Source: RGIG426 sp045598965 (GTDB lineage Bacteria; Bacillota; Clostridia; Oscillospirales; Acutalibacteraceae). Taken from it: a stretch of DNA of 64,000 nt. Positions 35,769 to 44,090 of the stretch are shown here, one piece after another; position 1 is the first letter of the stretch, and the number at the start of each line of letters is the position of its first letter. The DNA lies in contig JAZRVH010000009.1 in assembly GCA_045598965.1 (NCBI GenBank), positions 1-64,000 of the forward strand, written 5' to 3'. Position numbers and translations under genes: made by a program. The notes below the pieces were generated by a model. That model saw only the letters and a list, made by a program, of their open reading frames with translations. It ran no database searches and was not told where the DNA came from.

Positions 35769-36371
35769 GTGGTGGATCAACTGAACCGTCCGCAGACGGG
35801 CGAAACCGTTTGCGTGATGCATACGAACAAAGGCGATATTTCTATTCGGATGTTTCCGAACGACGCTCCGAAGGCGGTGGAAAATTTTACCACTCACGCC
35901 AAGGAAGGATACTACGATGGGCTTGTTTTTCACCGTGTAATCAACAATTTTATGATTCAAGGCGGTGACCCGACCGGTACCGGTTGTGGCGGCGAAAGCA
36001 TTTGGGGTCATCCGTTCAAGGATGAATTTACCGAAAACCGCCATAATCTGCGGGGTGCTCTTTCTATGGCGAATGCCGGCCCCGGCACCAACGGCAGTCA
36101 GTTCTTTATTGTGCAGGCGAAGGCGGTGGATCCTCGTTTGCTGAAAGAAATGAAAGAGCTGGAGGATCACGGCTTCCCGAAAGAGGTGACCGAGGCGTAT
36201 GCCGAGGTGGGCGGCACACCGCATTTGGATTTCCGCCATACCGTGTTCGGTCAGGTGTTTGACGGGATGGATGTGGTGGATGCGATTGCGGCGGTGAAAG
36301 TGGATCGCCGTGACAAACCGACGGACGACGTGGTGATTCTCGGAATTGATGTAGAAGAATGGGCGGAATAA
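35769..36371 (+). CDS. Cytoplasmic cyclophilin-type peptidyl-prolyl isomerase
   Basis: This 200-residue protein starts at GTG 35769, 7 bp after GGAG. It lacks a signal peptide, so it works in the cytoplasm. Cyclophilin motifs are VFHRVINNFMIQGGDP (catalytic Arg and the FMIQGGD core), NGSQFFIVQ and HTVFGQVFDGMDVV. Loops around residue 120-150 are longer than in single-domain human CypA. It lies 34 bp after proS, with no terminator between, and is followed at once by a lipoprotein paralogue. Confidence 0.9.
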   Translation: MVDQLNRPQTGETVCVMHTNKGDISIRMFPNDAPKAVENFTTHAKEGYYDGLVFHRVINNFMIQGGDPTGTGCGGESIWGHPFKDEFTENRHNLRGALSMANAGPGTNGSQFFIVQAKAVDPRLLKEMKELEDHGFPKEVTEAYAEVGGTPHLDFRHTVFGQVFDGMDVVDAIAAVKVDRRDKPTDDVVILGIDVEEWAE

Positions 36372-36400
36372 GTCCCAAAAAATAAATGGAGGAATGATCT

Positions 36401-37312
36401 ATGAAACGTATTGTGGCTTTCTTGTTGGCGACTTTGATGCTGGTGGCTTTTGCCGGTTGTGACGGTAAGACGGGGGAAACCTCCAATGCCGGACAGCCGA
36501 CCGGACCGGAGGAGAAAAAGGTGTACAAAGACCTGGATTACTCGAACGGCATTGGTACGGCGTATCCGGACAAAGCCTATGGCTTCCAGACGGAAAAACC
36601 GGTAAAGGGTGAGGAAATCGCTGTGATGCACACGAATATGGGCGATTTTTCCATTCGCTTTTTCCCGGAGGCCGCTCCCAAAGCGGTGGAGAACTTTAAG
36701 ACTCACGCTAAAGACGGGTATTATGATGGTTTGACGTTCCACCGTGTTATTTCCGACTTTATGATTCAAGGCGGTGACCCGAAAGGCGACGGAACGGGCG
36801 GCAAGAGTATCTGGAAACAGCCGTTTGAGGATGAGTTTGACCAAAAACTTCTCAATATCACCGGTGCCCTTTCCATGGCGAACAGCGGTGTGAACACCAA
36901 TGGCAGCCAGTTCTTTATCAACTACCAATCGAAAGAAAGAGCTCCGAAGAGAGAGGATTATGCGGCAAATACCGACCAGGCAATTCGTGAACAGGCGGCA
37001 GCGTCGTATTATGAAAGCTATGACCAGATAAAAAGACAATGCCCCACGCTGCTCGATTACTTGAAAATGAAATTCGCCTATCCGGTGTATGACTGGATTC
37101 CCGACGAAGTGTGGGATGTTTATGCCGCAAACGGCGGTTCTATCCACTTGGACGGTGCATGGCGTTACGCCGGTGGCCACACGGTATTCGGTCAAGTGTT
37201 TGACGGTCTTGATGTGGTGGGAAAAATCTCTGTTTTGCCGACGGACGATTTTGCAAAACCGCATTCTGATGTGATTATCGAATCCATCGAAATCAAAGTC
37301 TACGAGGGATAA
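36401..37312 (+). CDS. Lipoprotein cyclophilin (peptidyl-prolyl isomerase)
   Basis: This encodes 303 residues after GGAGGA. The N-terminus is a lipoprotein signal with lipobox AFAGC near residue 21, so it should be an extracytoplasmic folding helper. The isomerase domain repeats the motifs of the preceding gene (TFHRVISDFMIQGGDP, NGSQFFINYQ, HTVFGQVFDGLDVV) and carries an extra insertion of about 70 residues rich in Tyr and charged residues. Tandem duplication of the cytoplasmic gene, followed by gain of a signal, is likely. The gap before the next gene is 2 bp. Confidence 0.9.
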   Translation: MKRIVAFLLATLMLVAFAGCDGKTGETSNAGQPTGPEEKKVYKDLDYSNGIGTAYPDKAYGFQTEKPVKGEEIAVMHTNMGDFSIRFFPEAAPKAVENFKTHAKDGYYDGLTFHRVISDFMIQGGDPKGDGTGGKSIWKQPFEDEFDQKLLNITGALSMANSGVNTNGSQFFINYQSKERAPKREDYAANTDQAIREQAAASYYESYDQIKRQCPTLLDYLKMKFAYPVYDWIPDEVWDVYAANGGSIHLDGAWRYAGGHTVFGQVFDGLDVVGKISVLPTDDFAKPHSDVIIESIEIKVYEG

Positions 37313-37314
37313 GT

Positions 37315-38055
37315 ATGGTGAAAACCGTAGTTTGCGACGGGCTGTCTGTCGCTTATATTGAGCAGGGTGAGGGCCCCGACTTGCTTCTTTTACACGGATG
37401 GGGTGCTCGGGCGGAGGTTTACCGTTTGCTCATTGACCATTTGTCGGCGAAATATCGGGTGATTGCTCCGGATTTGCCCGGATTCGGCGACAGTGATGAG
37501 CCGAAAGAGCCGTTTTCGGTGGATGATTTCGCCGATTTTGTGCTGCACTTTTGCGAAACGGTGGGAGTGTGTGACCCGGTCGTGATGGGGCACTCCAACG
37601 GCGGGAGAATTTTGATTAAGCTTTTATCCCGTGAGCCGAAACCGCTGAACGTTAAAAAAGCCGTGCTGCTTGATTCCGCCGGTGTGAAACCCAAACACGG
37701 GGTGGACTGGTACGTGAAGGTATACAGCTATAAAGCGGCGAAAAAGGTGTTCCCCGGCCTCGCAAAAAAGATGCAGGGCAAAGTGGGCTCGGCAGATTAC
37801 AAAGCGGCAAGCCCCGTGATGCGGCAGTCGATGGTGAAAGCTGTGAACGAGGATTTGACTGATTGTCTTCCGAAAATTACGGCGTCTACACTGCTCATTT
37901 GGGGCGAGCTGGACGATGCTACGCCGCTCTCTGACGGCAAATTGATGGAAAAAGAAATTCCCGATGCGGGACTGGTGACGCTGGCAGGAGCGGGACACTT
38001 TGCTTTTGCCGAGCAGTGGGCACAGTGTCGTGCCGTTTTGGATGCGTTTTTATGA
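37315..38055 (+). CDS. Alpha/beta hydrolase
   Basis: This 246-residue protein has the fold signature LLLHGWGARAEVY with the oxyanion HG, the nucleophile elbow GHSNGG, an acid in WGELDDATP and the histidine in GAGHFAF. It has no signal peptide. Substrate cannot be named; esterase or lipase-type activity is likely. It starts 2 bp after the cyclophilin and precedes two D-Ala/peptidoglycan ligases, so a wall-linked role is possible but only by context. Confidence 0.85.
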   Translation: MVKTVVCDGLSVAYIEQGEGPDLLLLHGWGARAEVYRLLIDHLSAKYRVIAPDLPGFGDSDEPKEPFSVDDFADFVLHFCETVGVCDPVVMGHSNGGRILIKLLSREPKPLNVKKAVLLDSAGVKPKHGVDWYVKVYSYKAAKKVFPGLAKKMQGKVGSADYKAASPVMRQSMVKAVNEDLTDCLPKITASTLLIWGELDDATPLSDGKLMEKEIPDAGLVTLAGAGHFAFAEQWAQCRAVLDAFL

Positions 38056-38080
38056 GTTTTCTGGAGTAAGGAGAAAAACG

Positions 38081-39715
38081 ATGCTTTTGACGCTTTCGGT
38101 GAACGGGTTTCCGTTTGCTTTCGGATGGTTTTTTCTGTTTGCGGCGTTGACTCTTGTTCACGCTGTTACACAATCGTTGCATCTTGTGCATATGTTACAA
38201 TTATCCGGCTATCACAACAATGTATATAGCCGCTGGTGCAACGAGCACATGGCGAAAATTTTGCCGCCCAGCCGGTTGCTTTGTCTTTTGACATTGTTAC
38301 TGTTGGCGTTGCGGTCGGTGGCGTTTTCCTTTGTGCCGGCATTGTGGGTTTTGGCGGTGGCGTGCATCGGGCTGTTTATCAGCTTTTTGGGAGCACTTCC
38401 CCGTCAGGCGAAAAAACCGTTGGTGTTTACAAAGCGTGTGTGGCGACTGCTTGTCACGTTTGCTGTTTTGCTGGCGGTGTACGTGCTTTTGTGGGAGCAT
38501 CTTGTCGGTTTTGGCTCGTATTGGAGAATGGCGTTGGGAGCCGCCATTTTGCTCTTGATTGTGCCGCTCTTGGTGCCGCTTGCCAACTTTATTAACACTC
38601 CGATTGAAAAAGCGGTTGCCAACTGGTATGTGAAGGATGCTAAACGCATTTTGGCGGAACATTCGAATTTGACGGTGATTGGTATTACCGGTAGTTACGG
38701 AAAAACCAGTACCAAAAACTTTTTGTATTCCATGCTTGCAACGAAGTACAACACACTGATGACCCCCGAAAGCTACAATACCACGATGGGCGTTGTGCGT
38801 ACCATTCGGGAACGCCTGAAACCGTCGCACGAAGTATTTATTGTGGAGATGGGGGCAAAGGGCCTCGGCGAAATTAAAGAAATTTGCGATATTGTTCACC
38901 CGCAGTACGGTCTTTTAACCTCGGTGGGCGAACAGCATTTGGAGAGCTTTGGCTCGATTGAAAATATCGTAAAAACCAAATTTGAATTATACGATGCCAT
39001 TCCCGAAAACGGGTTTATCTGTGTCAACGCCGACAACGAGCTGATTTGTGACGAGTTGCAAGCCCGCAGCGGCGACGGAAAACACGTGGTTACCTATGGC
39101 GTGACGGCGGACAGCTCTGCCGATTACCGTGCCGCCGATGTGAGCGTTCACGGAGCGGGATGCCGGTTTACTCTGTGCGACAAAACCGGCAGTGAAACGC
39201 CGTTTGGTACAAAGCTTTTGGGTGGGCACAATGTGCAGAATATTACCGGTTGTTTGGCACTTGCCGCCGAGCTTTTAGTGCCCTACGACAAGCTGGTATA
39301 TGCAGTGCGGCTTTTGAAACCTGTGCGTCACCGGTTGGAGCTTTTGCCCAACGGATTTATCGACGATGCGTTCAACTCCAATCCCGCCGGCTTCCGCTCG
39401 GCACTGGACACGCTGAAAGCTTTCCCGGGTGAACGGGTGTTGGTTACTCCCGGCATGGTGGAGCTCGGCGAACGAGAAGCCGCTCTTAACGAGGAACTGG
39501 GTGCTTACGCCGCTGATTGCTGTGATTTGGCGATTTTAGTGGGCGAACGTCAGGCACCGCCGCTGAAAAAAGGATTGCTGTCGGCGGGGTTTGACGAGAA
39601 AAACATTACCGTTGCCAAAAGCCTTGCCGACGGTCTTAATTTCTTAAAAACCGTTCCGGCGAACGGGCAACGCACTGTGTTACTGGAAAATGATTTGCCG
39701 GACAACTACGATTAA
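38081..39715 (+). CDS. Membrane-fused MurF-like ligase
   Basis: This encodes about 544 residues. I start at ATG 38081 after AAGGAG; the frame extends back into the hydrolase gene without a ribosome site. The first 200 residues have about five membrane helices. Then comes a Mur ligase ATPase domain with GITGSYGKTSTKNF (P-loop), NTTMGVVRTIRE and EMGAKGLGEI, and a C-terminal domain with RLELLPNGFIDDAFNSNP. Those motifs match MurF, which joins D-Ala-D-Ala to UDP-MurNAc-tripeptide. The normal N-terminal substrate domain of MurF is missing and the membrane part stands in its place. ddl follows 22 bp later. A role in D-Ala-D-X addition fits; an amide or polymer ligase such as a MurT-like enzyme is possible. 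Confidence 0.8.
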   Translation: MLLTLSVNGFPFAFGWFFLFAALTLVHAVTQSLHLVHMLQLSGYHNNVYSRWCNEHMAKILPPSRLLCLLTLLLLALRSVAFSFVPALWVLAVACIGLFISFLGALPRQAKKPLVFTKRVWRLLVTFAVLLAVYVLLWEHLVGFGSYWRMALGAAILLLIVPLLVPLANFINTPIEKAVANWYVKDAKRILAEHSNLTVIGITGSYGKTSTKNFLYSMLATKYNTLMTPESYNTTMGVVRTIRERLKPSHEVFIVEMGAKGLGEIKEICDIVHPQYGLLTSVGEQHLESFGSIENIVKTKFELYDAIPENGFICVNADNELICDELQARSGDGKHVVTYGVTADSSADYRAADVSVHGAGCRFTLCDKTGSETPFGTKLLGGHNVQNITGCLALAAELLVPYDKLVYAVRLLKPVRHRLELLPNGFIDDAFNSNPAGFRSALDTLKAFPGERVLVTPGMVELGEREAALNEELGAYAADCCDLAILVGERQAPPLKKGLLSAGFDEKNITVAKSLADGLNFLKTVPANGQRTVLLENDLPDNYD

Positions 39716-39737
39716 ACACGCAAAGGGGTTTTACAAG

Positions 39738-40940
39738 ATGACTACAAAAACAAGAGTCGCCGTGTTATTCGGCGGCAACAGCGTGGAGCACGAGGTGTCT
39801 ATTATTTCCGGGTTGCAGGCGTTTCACGCCCTTGACCGAGAAAAATATGAGCCGATTCCGCTGTATTTGACCAAAGATAACCGGTTTTTTACCGGCGAAG
39901 CGATGGCCGAAATCAAGAATTACTCGGACCTGAAAACCTGTCTCCAAAACGGTATTCAGGTGACGTTGATGAACGGCGAAAACGGCGTGGAAATGACCCG
40001 TTTTCCTCAAAAGAAATTCGGCAACAACTCGGTGGGTTCTTTTGAGGTTGTGCTTCCCGTGGTGCATGGCACCAACGTAGAGGACGGCACCTTGATGGGA
40101 TATTTGGAGTTGCTTGGCGTGCCCTATGCGTCTTGTGATGTGGTAAGTTCGGCTCTCGGTATGGATAAAGGGCGGATGAAATCGGTGCTTCGTGAAGCGG
40201 GTGTGCCGGTGCTTCCCGCTGTTGAGGTGACGGGGCAGGAGTATGCCGCCGCCGCAGAAGCAGTGCTCGACCGTGTGGAAAAAGAGTTGGGATATCCCGT
40301 GGTCGTGAAGCCGGTGAACCTCGGCAGTTCTGTGGGAATTTCCAAAGCAGGTGATCGCTCTGCATTGGAGCGGTCGCTCGACTTGGCGGCACAGTTCTCT
40401 GCCCGTATTCTCATTGAGCATGCGGTTCCCAATTTGCGGGAAATCAACTGTTCGGTGCTCGGCGATATGTACGAAGCGGAGGCGTCGGTTTGCGAAGAGC
40501 CGCTGAACGCCACCGATATTCTCAGTTACCAAGACAAATATATGTCCGGCGGAAGCAAGGGTGGAAGCAAGGGCGGAAAATCCGGCGGTATGTCGGATTT
40601 GAAACGCCGCTGTCCTGCCGATATTCCCGATGAGATGACAAAGCAGGTGCAGGAGTATGCGGTGGCGACTTTTAAGGCACTCGGTTGCCTTGGCGTTTCC
40701 CGTATCGACTTTTTGAACGACAAGGAGACGGGAGAGCTTTGGGTTAACGAAATCAACACGATTCCCGGCTCGCTGTCCTTCTATTTGTGGGAGGCGGCAG
40801 GCGTTCCCTTTGCGGAGCTGCTTGATCGTATGATTGCACTGGCATTTAAGCGGGAGCGTGAACGTCAGGCGTTGACCTTCAGCTATGAAACCAACCTGCT
40901 CGCCGGTGCGGCGGCAGGACTTTCCACCGGCAAGAAATGA
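39738..40940 (+). CDS. ddl: D-alanine--D-alanine ligase
   Basis: This encodes about 400 residues from ATG 39738 after AAAGGGG. It joins two D-Ala with ATP for the peptidoglycan stem. Seen: FGGNSVEHEVSIISG at the N-terminus (Glu/Ser of site 1), VVKPVNLGSSVGISKA (ATP site), and WVNEINTIPGSLSFYLW (metal-binding Asn/Glu). The omega loop is replaced by a YMSGGSKGGSKGGKSGG insertion, a feature of many clostridial ligases related to VanG-type enzymes. The residue pattern there does not decide between D-Ala-D-Ala and D-Ala-D-Ser. It is coupled to the MurF-like gene. Confidence 0.9.
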   Translation: MTTKTRVAVLFGGNSVEHEVSIISGLQAFHALDREKYEPIPLYLTKDNRFFTGEAMAEIKNYSDLKTCLQNGIQVTLMNGENGVEMTRFPQKKFGNNSVGSFEVVLPVVHGTNVEDGTLMGYLELLGVPYASCDVVSSALGMDKGRMKSVLREAGVPVLPAVEVTGQEYAAAAEAVLDRVEKELGYPVVVKPVNLGSSVGISKAGDRSALERSLDLAAQFSARILIEHAVPNLREINCSVLGDMYEAEASVCEEPLNATDILSYQDKYMSGGSKGGSKGGKSGGMSDLKRRCPADIPDEMTKQVQEYAVATFKALGCLGVSRIDFLNDKETGELWVNEINTIPGSLSFYLWEAAGVPFAELLDRMIALAFKRERERQALTFSYETNLLAGAAAGLSTGKK

Positions 40941-40960
40941 GGTCCTTGAAAGGGGAACAA

Positions 40961-42022
40961 ATGATGAAAAGAAATGGATTTCGGCGGTGTGCCGTTGCGG
41001 TGTTTTCGGCACTGGTTTTGTTGACAACGGGAACGGTTTTTGCTTCGGCAGAAATCACGCCGGGCTACAAAAAAGGCGAGGTAGTGCTGGTTGCAGAGGA
41101 AAACTTGGTGGCTCCTCGTGTGATTGCGGTGCGTAACGGCACGGTGGCGACCGTCGATGCTCTCGACTGGGAGGATGGCGGCATCCACGGACAAGCCGTG
41201 CACCTCAACGGAGCGGGCGACTATATTGAATATACCAACCAGGCTCTGTGCTCGGGAGAAATTTCGGTTTCCGGCTGGGTGTATTGGTTGGGCAGTGTGT
41301 CCGATGACCCGAATAAGGCGTTGAACCAACAGCTGTTTACGGTTTTCCGTGACGCCGACAACTATTTCACCTTGAATTTACACGGCTATCGTGACAACGT
41401 TCGGGCGATGGATGACGGCACGGTGTATCGTATGGACGGCGTGAGCTTGGAATACCGTATCGCCGGAAGTGCCGGAAAACTGGTAGAGGCGTTTAACGAA
41501 ACGACCGGTGGTGTGGATTATGCTATCCGTCAAAAGGAATGGACGCATTTGACCATCACCATCAGCCGAAAGGCGATTAAACTGTATATCAACGGCACGC
41601 ACTGGTTCGAGGAACCGCTTGAGGGTGCGTGTGAGACACTTGCCGCCAACGGTGTGCGTATCGGCGGCACGGTGGGCGACACGCCGTATACGTTGTCTGC
41701 GTTGGTGGATGATGTGGCGATATTTAAGGGCGTGTTGCAGGCGAAGGATATTGAATACTTAGCTCAGGGGGCTACGTTGGATTTCAAAGCCCCTGCCCCG
41801 ACGACAACTCCTACCGCCGTTCAGCCGAGCGGCGAGGCAGAGGTGTCGGAAGAGGAGACCTCCGGCGACAACTTTAAGGACACCGACAACAGCGGTGAAT
41901 TGAGTGTGACCATCCCCGGTTTCACCTGGTATGTGCTGGGCGGTTTGTTGGTGCTGATGGTGATTTTGACAATCGCCTTGAATAAGCACGAGGAAAAGAG
42001 AAACAAGGAGGATGCCCAATGA
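40961..42022 (+). CDS. Surface LamG-domain protein with C-terminal membrane anchor
   Basis: This encodes about 353 residues; ATG 40961 (or 40964) follows AAAGGGG. There is a signal peptide ending near FASAE, a LamG/concanavalin-like jelly roll with HGQAVHLNGAGDYIEYTN and the GISVSGWVYW-type strand (here EISVSGWVYW), a Thr/Pro/Ser linker, one membrane helix and a short basic tail. Such domains bind glycans or proteins at the surface. Its stop overlaps the start of the next gene by 4 bp, so the two type I membrane proteins are probably made together. Confidence 0.82.
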   Translation: MMKRNGFRRCAVAVFSALVLLTTGTVFASAEITPGYKKGEVVLVAEENLVAPRVIAVRNGTVATVDALDWEDGGIHGQAVHLNGAGDYIEYTNQALCSGEISVSGWVYWLGSVSDDPNKALNQQLFTVFRDADNYFTLNLHGYRDNVRAMDDGTVYRMDGVSLEYRIAGSAGKLVEAFNETTGGVDYAIRQKEWTHLTITISRKAIKLYINGTHWFEEPLEGACETLAANGVRIGGTVGDTPYTLSALVDDVAIFKGVLQAKDIEYLAQGATLDFKAPAPTTTPTAVQPSGEAEVSEEETSGDNFKDTDNSGELSVTIPGFTWYVLGGLLVLMVILTIALNKHEEKRNKEDAQ

Positions 42023-42642
42023 AACAGAGAGTTTTTTCGATAATTCTTGCGTGCGTTCTCTGCTTGACGGCGGCGTTCTCTGTTGCGGCAGAGCCGCTGG
42101 ACAATGAAACCACGGTTATTATCACCCAAAACAGCGGGCAAACGGAATTAACGCCCTCTCAAAACGAATCCTGCTTTTGGGAATATCCCACACTGACCGC
42201 CGGACAACACCGTGATGACGGTGTGCTGTGGCTGTTCAACAAATCCGACAAGGATGCTACCGTAACGCTCAGCGATTTTCATCTTCCCACCGATGAGGCG
42301 GCACGTGCGTATTTGGCGGCGTTGGATTTGAAAGTGAAAACAAACGAGAAGGTTGTTTACGAAGACACCTACGATAAGGCGGCGGGATTGTCCGTCACCG
42401 TCGAGGTGCCCAAAGGCGAAAAGAAACCGATATTCTTTGAGCTTGGGTGCGATTTCACCTATTCCGGCGAGTGCAATCTCAACGGCGAGGTGATTTACGG
42501 CAAATATTCGGTGACCTATCACGGCTTGAACCTCTTGCATTCGTGGGTGTTCTATGCTCTGCTGGGTGTCGTCATTGTGGCGGCGGTCGTGACGCTGGTT
42601 TTTGTGACAAAAAAGAAAAAGAAATCCGAAAAAAGTGCTTGA
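42019..42642 (+). CDS. Type I membrane protein partner of the LamG protein
   Basis: This encodes 207 residues. A signal peptide (ending near SVAAE) is followed by a beta-rich ectodomain with the patch TLTAGQHRDDGVLWLFNKSDKD, one membrane helix near 178-198 and a lysine-rich tail. I do not recognise the ectodomain; it has two Cys that could form a disulfide. The start codon overlaps the LamG stop (ATGA). The infC promoter -35 box begins inside its last codons, so the two transcription units abut. Confidence 0.72.
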   Translation: MKQRVFSIILACVLCLTAAFSVAAEPLDNETTVIITQNSGQTELTPSQNESCFWEYPTLTAGQHRDDGVLWLFNKSDKDATVTLSDFHLPTDEAARAYLAALDLKVKTNEKVVYEDTYDKAAGLSVTVEVPKGEKKPIFFELGCDFTYSGECNLNGEVIYGKYSVTYHGLNLLHSWVFYALLGVVIVAAVVTLVFVTKKKKKSEKSA

Positions 42643-42667
42643 CAAACGGATTTTTAAGTGGTAATAT
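42639..42667 (+). promoter_or_regulatory. Promoter of the infC-rpmI-rplT operon
   Basis: Perfect -35 TTGACA (42639-42644), 17 bp, TAATAT (42662-42667). The -35 box overlaps the stop codon of the preceding gene. Confidence 0.85.
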
Positions 42668-42673
42668 ATACGA

Positions 42674-42798
42674 GCAAATGAAGTAAAGCCTTACCCGCTT
42701 TCACCTGCAGATTTCGTTCTCGACAGGTCAATAAAGTTTATTCAGATTGCAAAATCCATTGAGTAAATTTTTAAGCGGGCAAGACTGCCCGCTTTTTT
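42674..42798 (+). ncRNA. L20 leader (ribosomal protein autoregulatory leader)
   Basis: The leader between the promoter and infC ends in a terminator-type hairpin, AGCGGGC (42774-42780) with GCCCGCT (42787-42793), followed by six T. In Firmicutes the L20 leader binds excess L20 and lets this terminator form, so that the operon is shut off. Position, length and the attenuator support this. I judged the upstream pairing (around TTACCCGC and GACAGGTC) by eye only. Confidence 0.75.
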
Positions 42799-42819
42799 AT
42801 TGTTACGGAGGTGCTTACT

Positions 42820-43338
42820 ATCGCTAACAAAGAAGTGCAGATTAACGAACAAATCCGTGATGCGGAAATTCGTGTAATCAGCGAGACCGGTGAACAAATC
42901 GGCATTATGTCTGCCGCTGAAGCCCAGAAATTGGCGGACGAGAAAGATTTGGACTTGGTCAAAATTTCGCCCAATGCCACGCCGCCGGTGTGCCGCATTA
43001 TGAACTACGGCAAATACCGCTACGAGCAGGCAAAGCGTGAAAAGGATGCCCGGAAAAATCAACACGTGGTGGAGATTAAAGAGGTTCGTTTGGGACTGAA
43101 CATTGACGTGGCGGATTTCGACACGAAACAACGTCAGGCAACCAAATTCCTTAAACAGGGCAACAAAGTGAAGGTTTCTATCCGGTTCCGTGGACGTGAA
43201 ATGGGTCACCCTGAGTTGGGCCAGACCATTATGGATCGTTTCGCAACTGCGTGCGAGGAAACGGCTGTGATTGAAAAGCCCGCCAAGCTGGAGGGCCGTC
43301 ACATGCTGATGTTCTTAGCACCCAAGCCGGCCAAATAA
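42820..43338 (+). CDS. infC: Translation initiation factor IF-3, with AUC start
   Basis: This encodes 173 residues. IF-3 keeps the subunits apart and checks start codons. Seen: VQINEQIRDAEIRVIS at the N-terminus, PPVCRIMNYGKYRYEQ, KEVRLGLNID and the C-domain FRGREMGHPELG. The start is the odd point. GGAGG is at 42807-42811 and the codon 8 bp later is ATC (42820), followed by GCTAACAAA. GTG 42811 overlaps the ribosome site and cannot work normally. Rare start codons in infC allow IF-3 to repress itself, as known for AUU in E. coli. The operon order infC-rpmI-rplT is standard. Confidence 0.93.
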   Translation: MANKEVQINEQIRDAEIRVISETGEQIGIMSAAEAQKLADEKDLDLVKISPNATPPVCRIMNYGKYRYEQAKREKDARKNQHVVEIKEVRLGLNIDVADFDTKQRQATKFLKQGNKVKVSIRFRGREMGHPELGQTIMDRFATACEETAVIEKPAKLEGRHMLMFLAPKPAK

Positions 43339-43367
43339 ACACACATATTATTAAGGAGGAAAATATT

Positions 43368-43565
43368 ATGCCGAAAATCAAAACGCACAGTGGTGCGAAA
43401 AAACGCTTTAAGCTCAGCAAGGGCGGGAAAGTTCTTCGTGCCAAAGCTTACAAATCGCACATTCTGAACAAAAAGACCACCAAACGCAAGAGAAATCTGC
43501 GTAAAACCGCCGTGGCGGATGCGACCAACGTGGCAGCCGTCAAGCGTATGATTCCGTATAAATAA
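43368..43565 (+). CDS. rpmI: 50S ribosomal protein L35
   Basis: This 65-residue basic protein begins MPKIKTHSGAKKRFKL, the universal L35 start, and has the HILNKKTTKRKRNLRK core. AAGGAGG lies 8-9 bp before the ATG. It lies between infC and rplT and is controlled with them through the L20 leader. Confidence 0.97.
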   Translation: MPKIKTHSGAKKRFKLSKGGKVLRAKAYKSHILNKKTTKRKRNLRKTAVADATNVAAVKRMIPYK

Positions 43566-43587
43566 TCGTCATTAGGAGGTATAGACA

Positions 43588-43947
43588 ATGGCTCGTGTTA
43601 AAGGCGCAATGATGACGCGCAAAAGAAGAAAGAAAGTTCTGAAGCTCGCAAAGGGCTATTATCAAGGCAAATCCAAGCTGTTCCGTACCGCAAAAGAGGC
43701 GGTTATGAAATCCGGCCAATATGCGTATATCGGTCGCAAACAGCGTAAACGTGATTTCCGCCGTCTGTGGATTACCCGTATTTCCGCTGCTGCGAAAATG
43801 AACGGTATGAACTATTCTACGTTCATGAATGGTTTGAAAAAAGCGGGCGTGACCCTCAACCGCAAAATGCTCTCTGAGATTGCGATTGCGGATGCCGCCG
43901 CCTTTACGGCTCTTGCCGATCAGGCGAAAGAAGCTCTCAATAAATAA
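43588..43947 (+). CDS. rplT: 50S ribosomal protein L20
   Basis: This 119-residue 23S rRNA-binding assembly protein has the family opening MARVKGAMMTRKRRKK, the helical GYYQGKSKLFRTA stretch and the conserved C-domain MNYSTFMNGLKKAGVTLNRK that binds the leader mRNA. Length is normal. It is the last gene and the likely autoregulator of the operon. Confidence 0.98.
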   Translation: MARVKGAMMTRKRRKKVLKLAKGYYQGKSKLFRTAKEAVMKSGQYAYIGRKQRKRDFRRLWITRISAAAKMNGMNYSTFMNGLKKAGVTLNRKMLSEIAIADAAAFTALADQAKEALNK

Positions 43948-43953
43948 AAACTT

Positions 43954-43989
43954 GTCCGTCGGTGCATGGGTTTCCATGTGCCGACGGAC
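43954..43989 (+). terminator. Strong hairpin after rplT without a T tract
   Basis: GTCCGTCGGTGCATGG (43954-43969) pairs with CCATGTGCCGACGGAC (43974-43989) over a 4-base loop, with one G-T pair. The following bases are GTGTTGC, so it is not a classic intrinsic terminator; it may protect the 3' end or be a factor-assisted stop. Confidence 0.6.
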
Positions 43990-44090
43990 GTGTTGCATAA
44001 CGGAACAGGTTTTTTTAGGTAAAACGGTTCCTATTATTGTTATAAAAAAGTACCGATAAAAAAGCCGAGACAAGAAGGGAGACGAACGAT

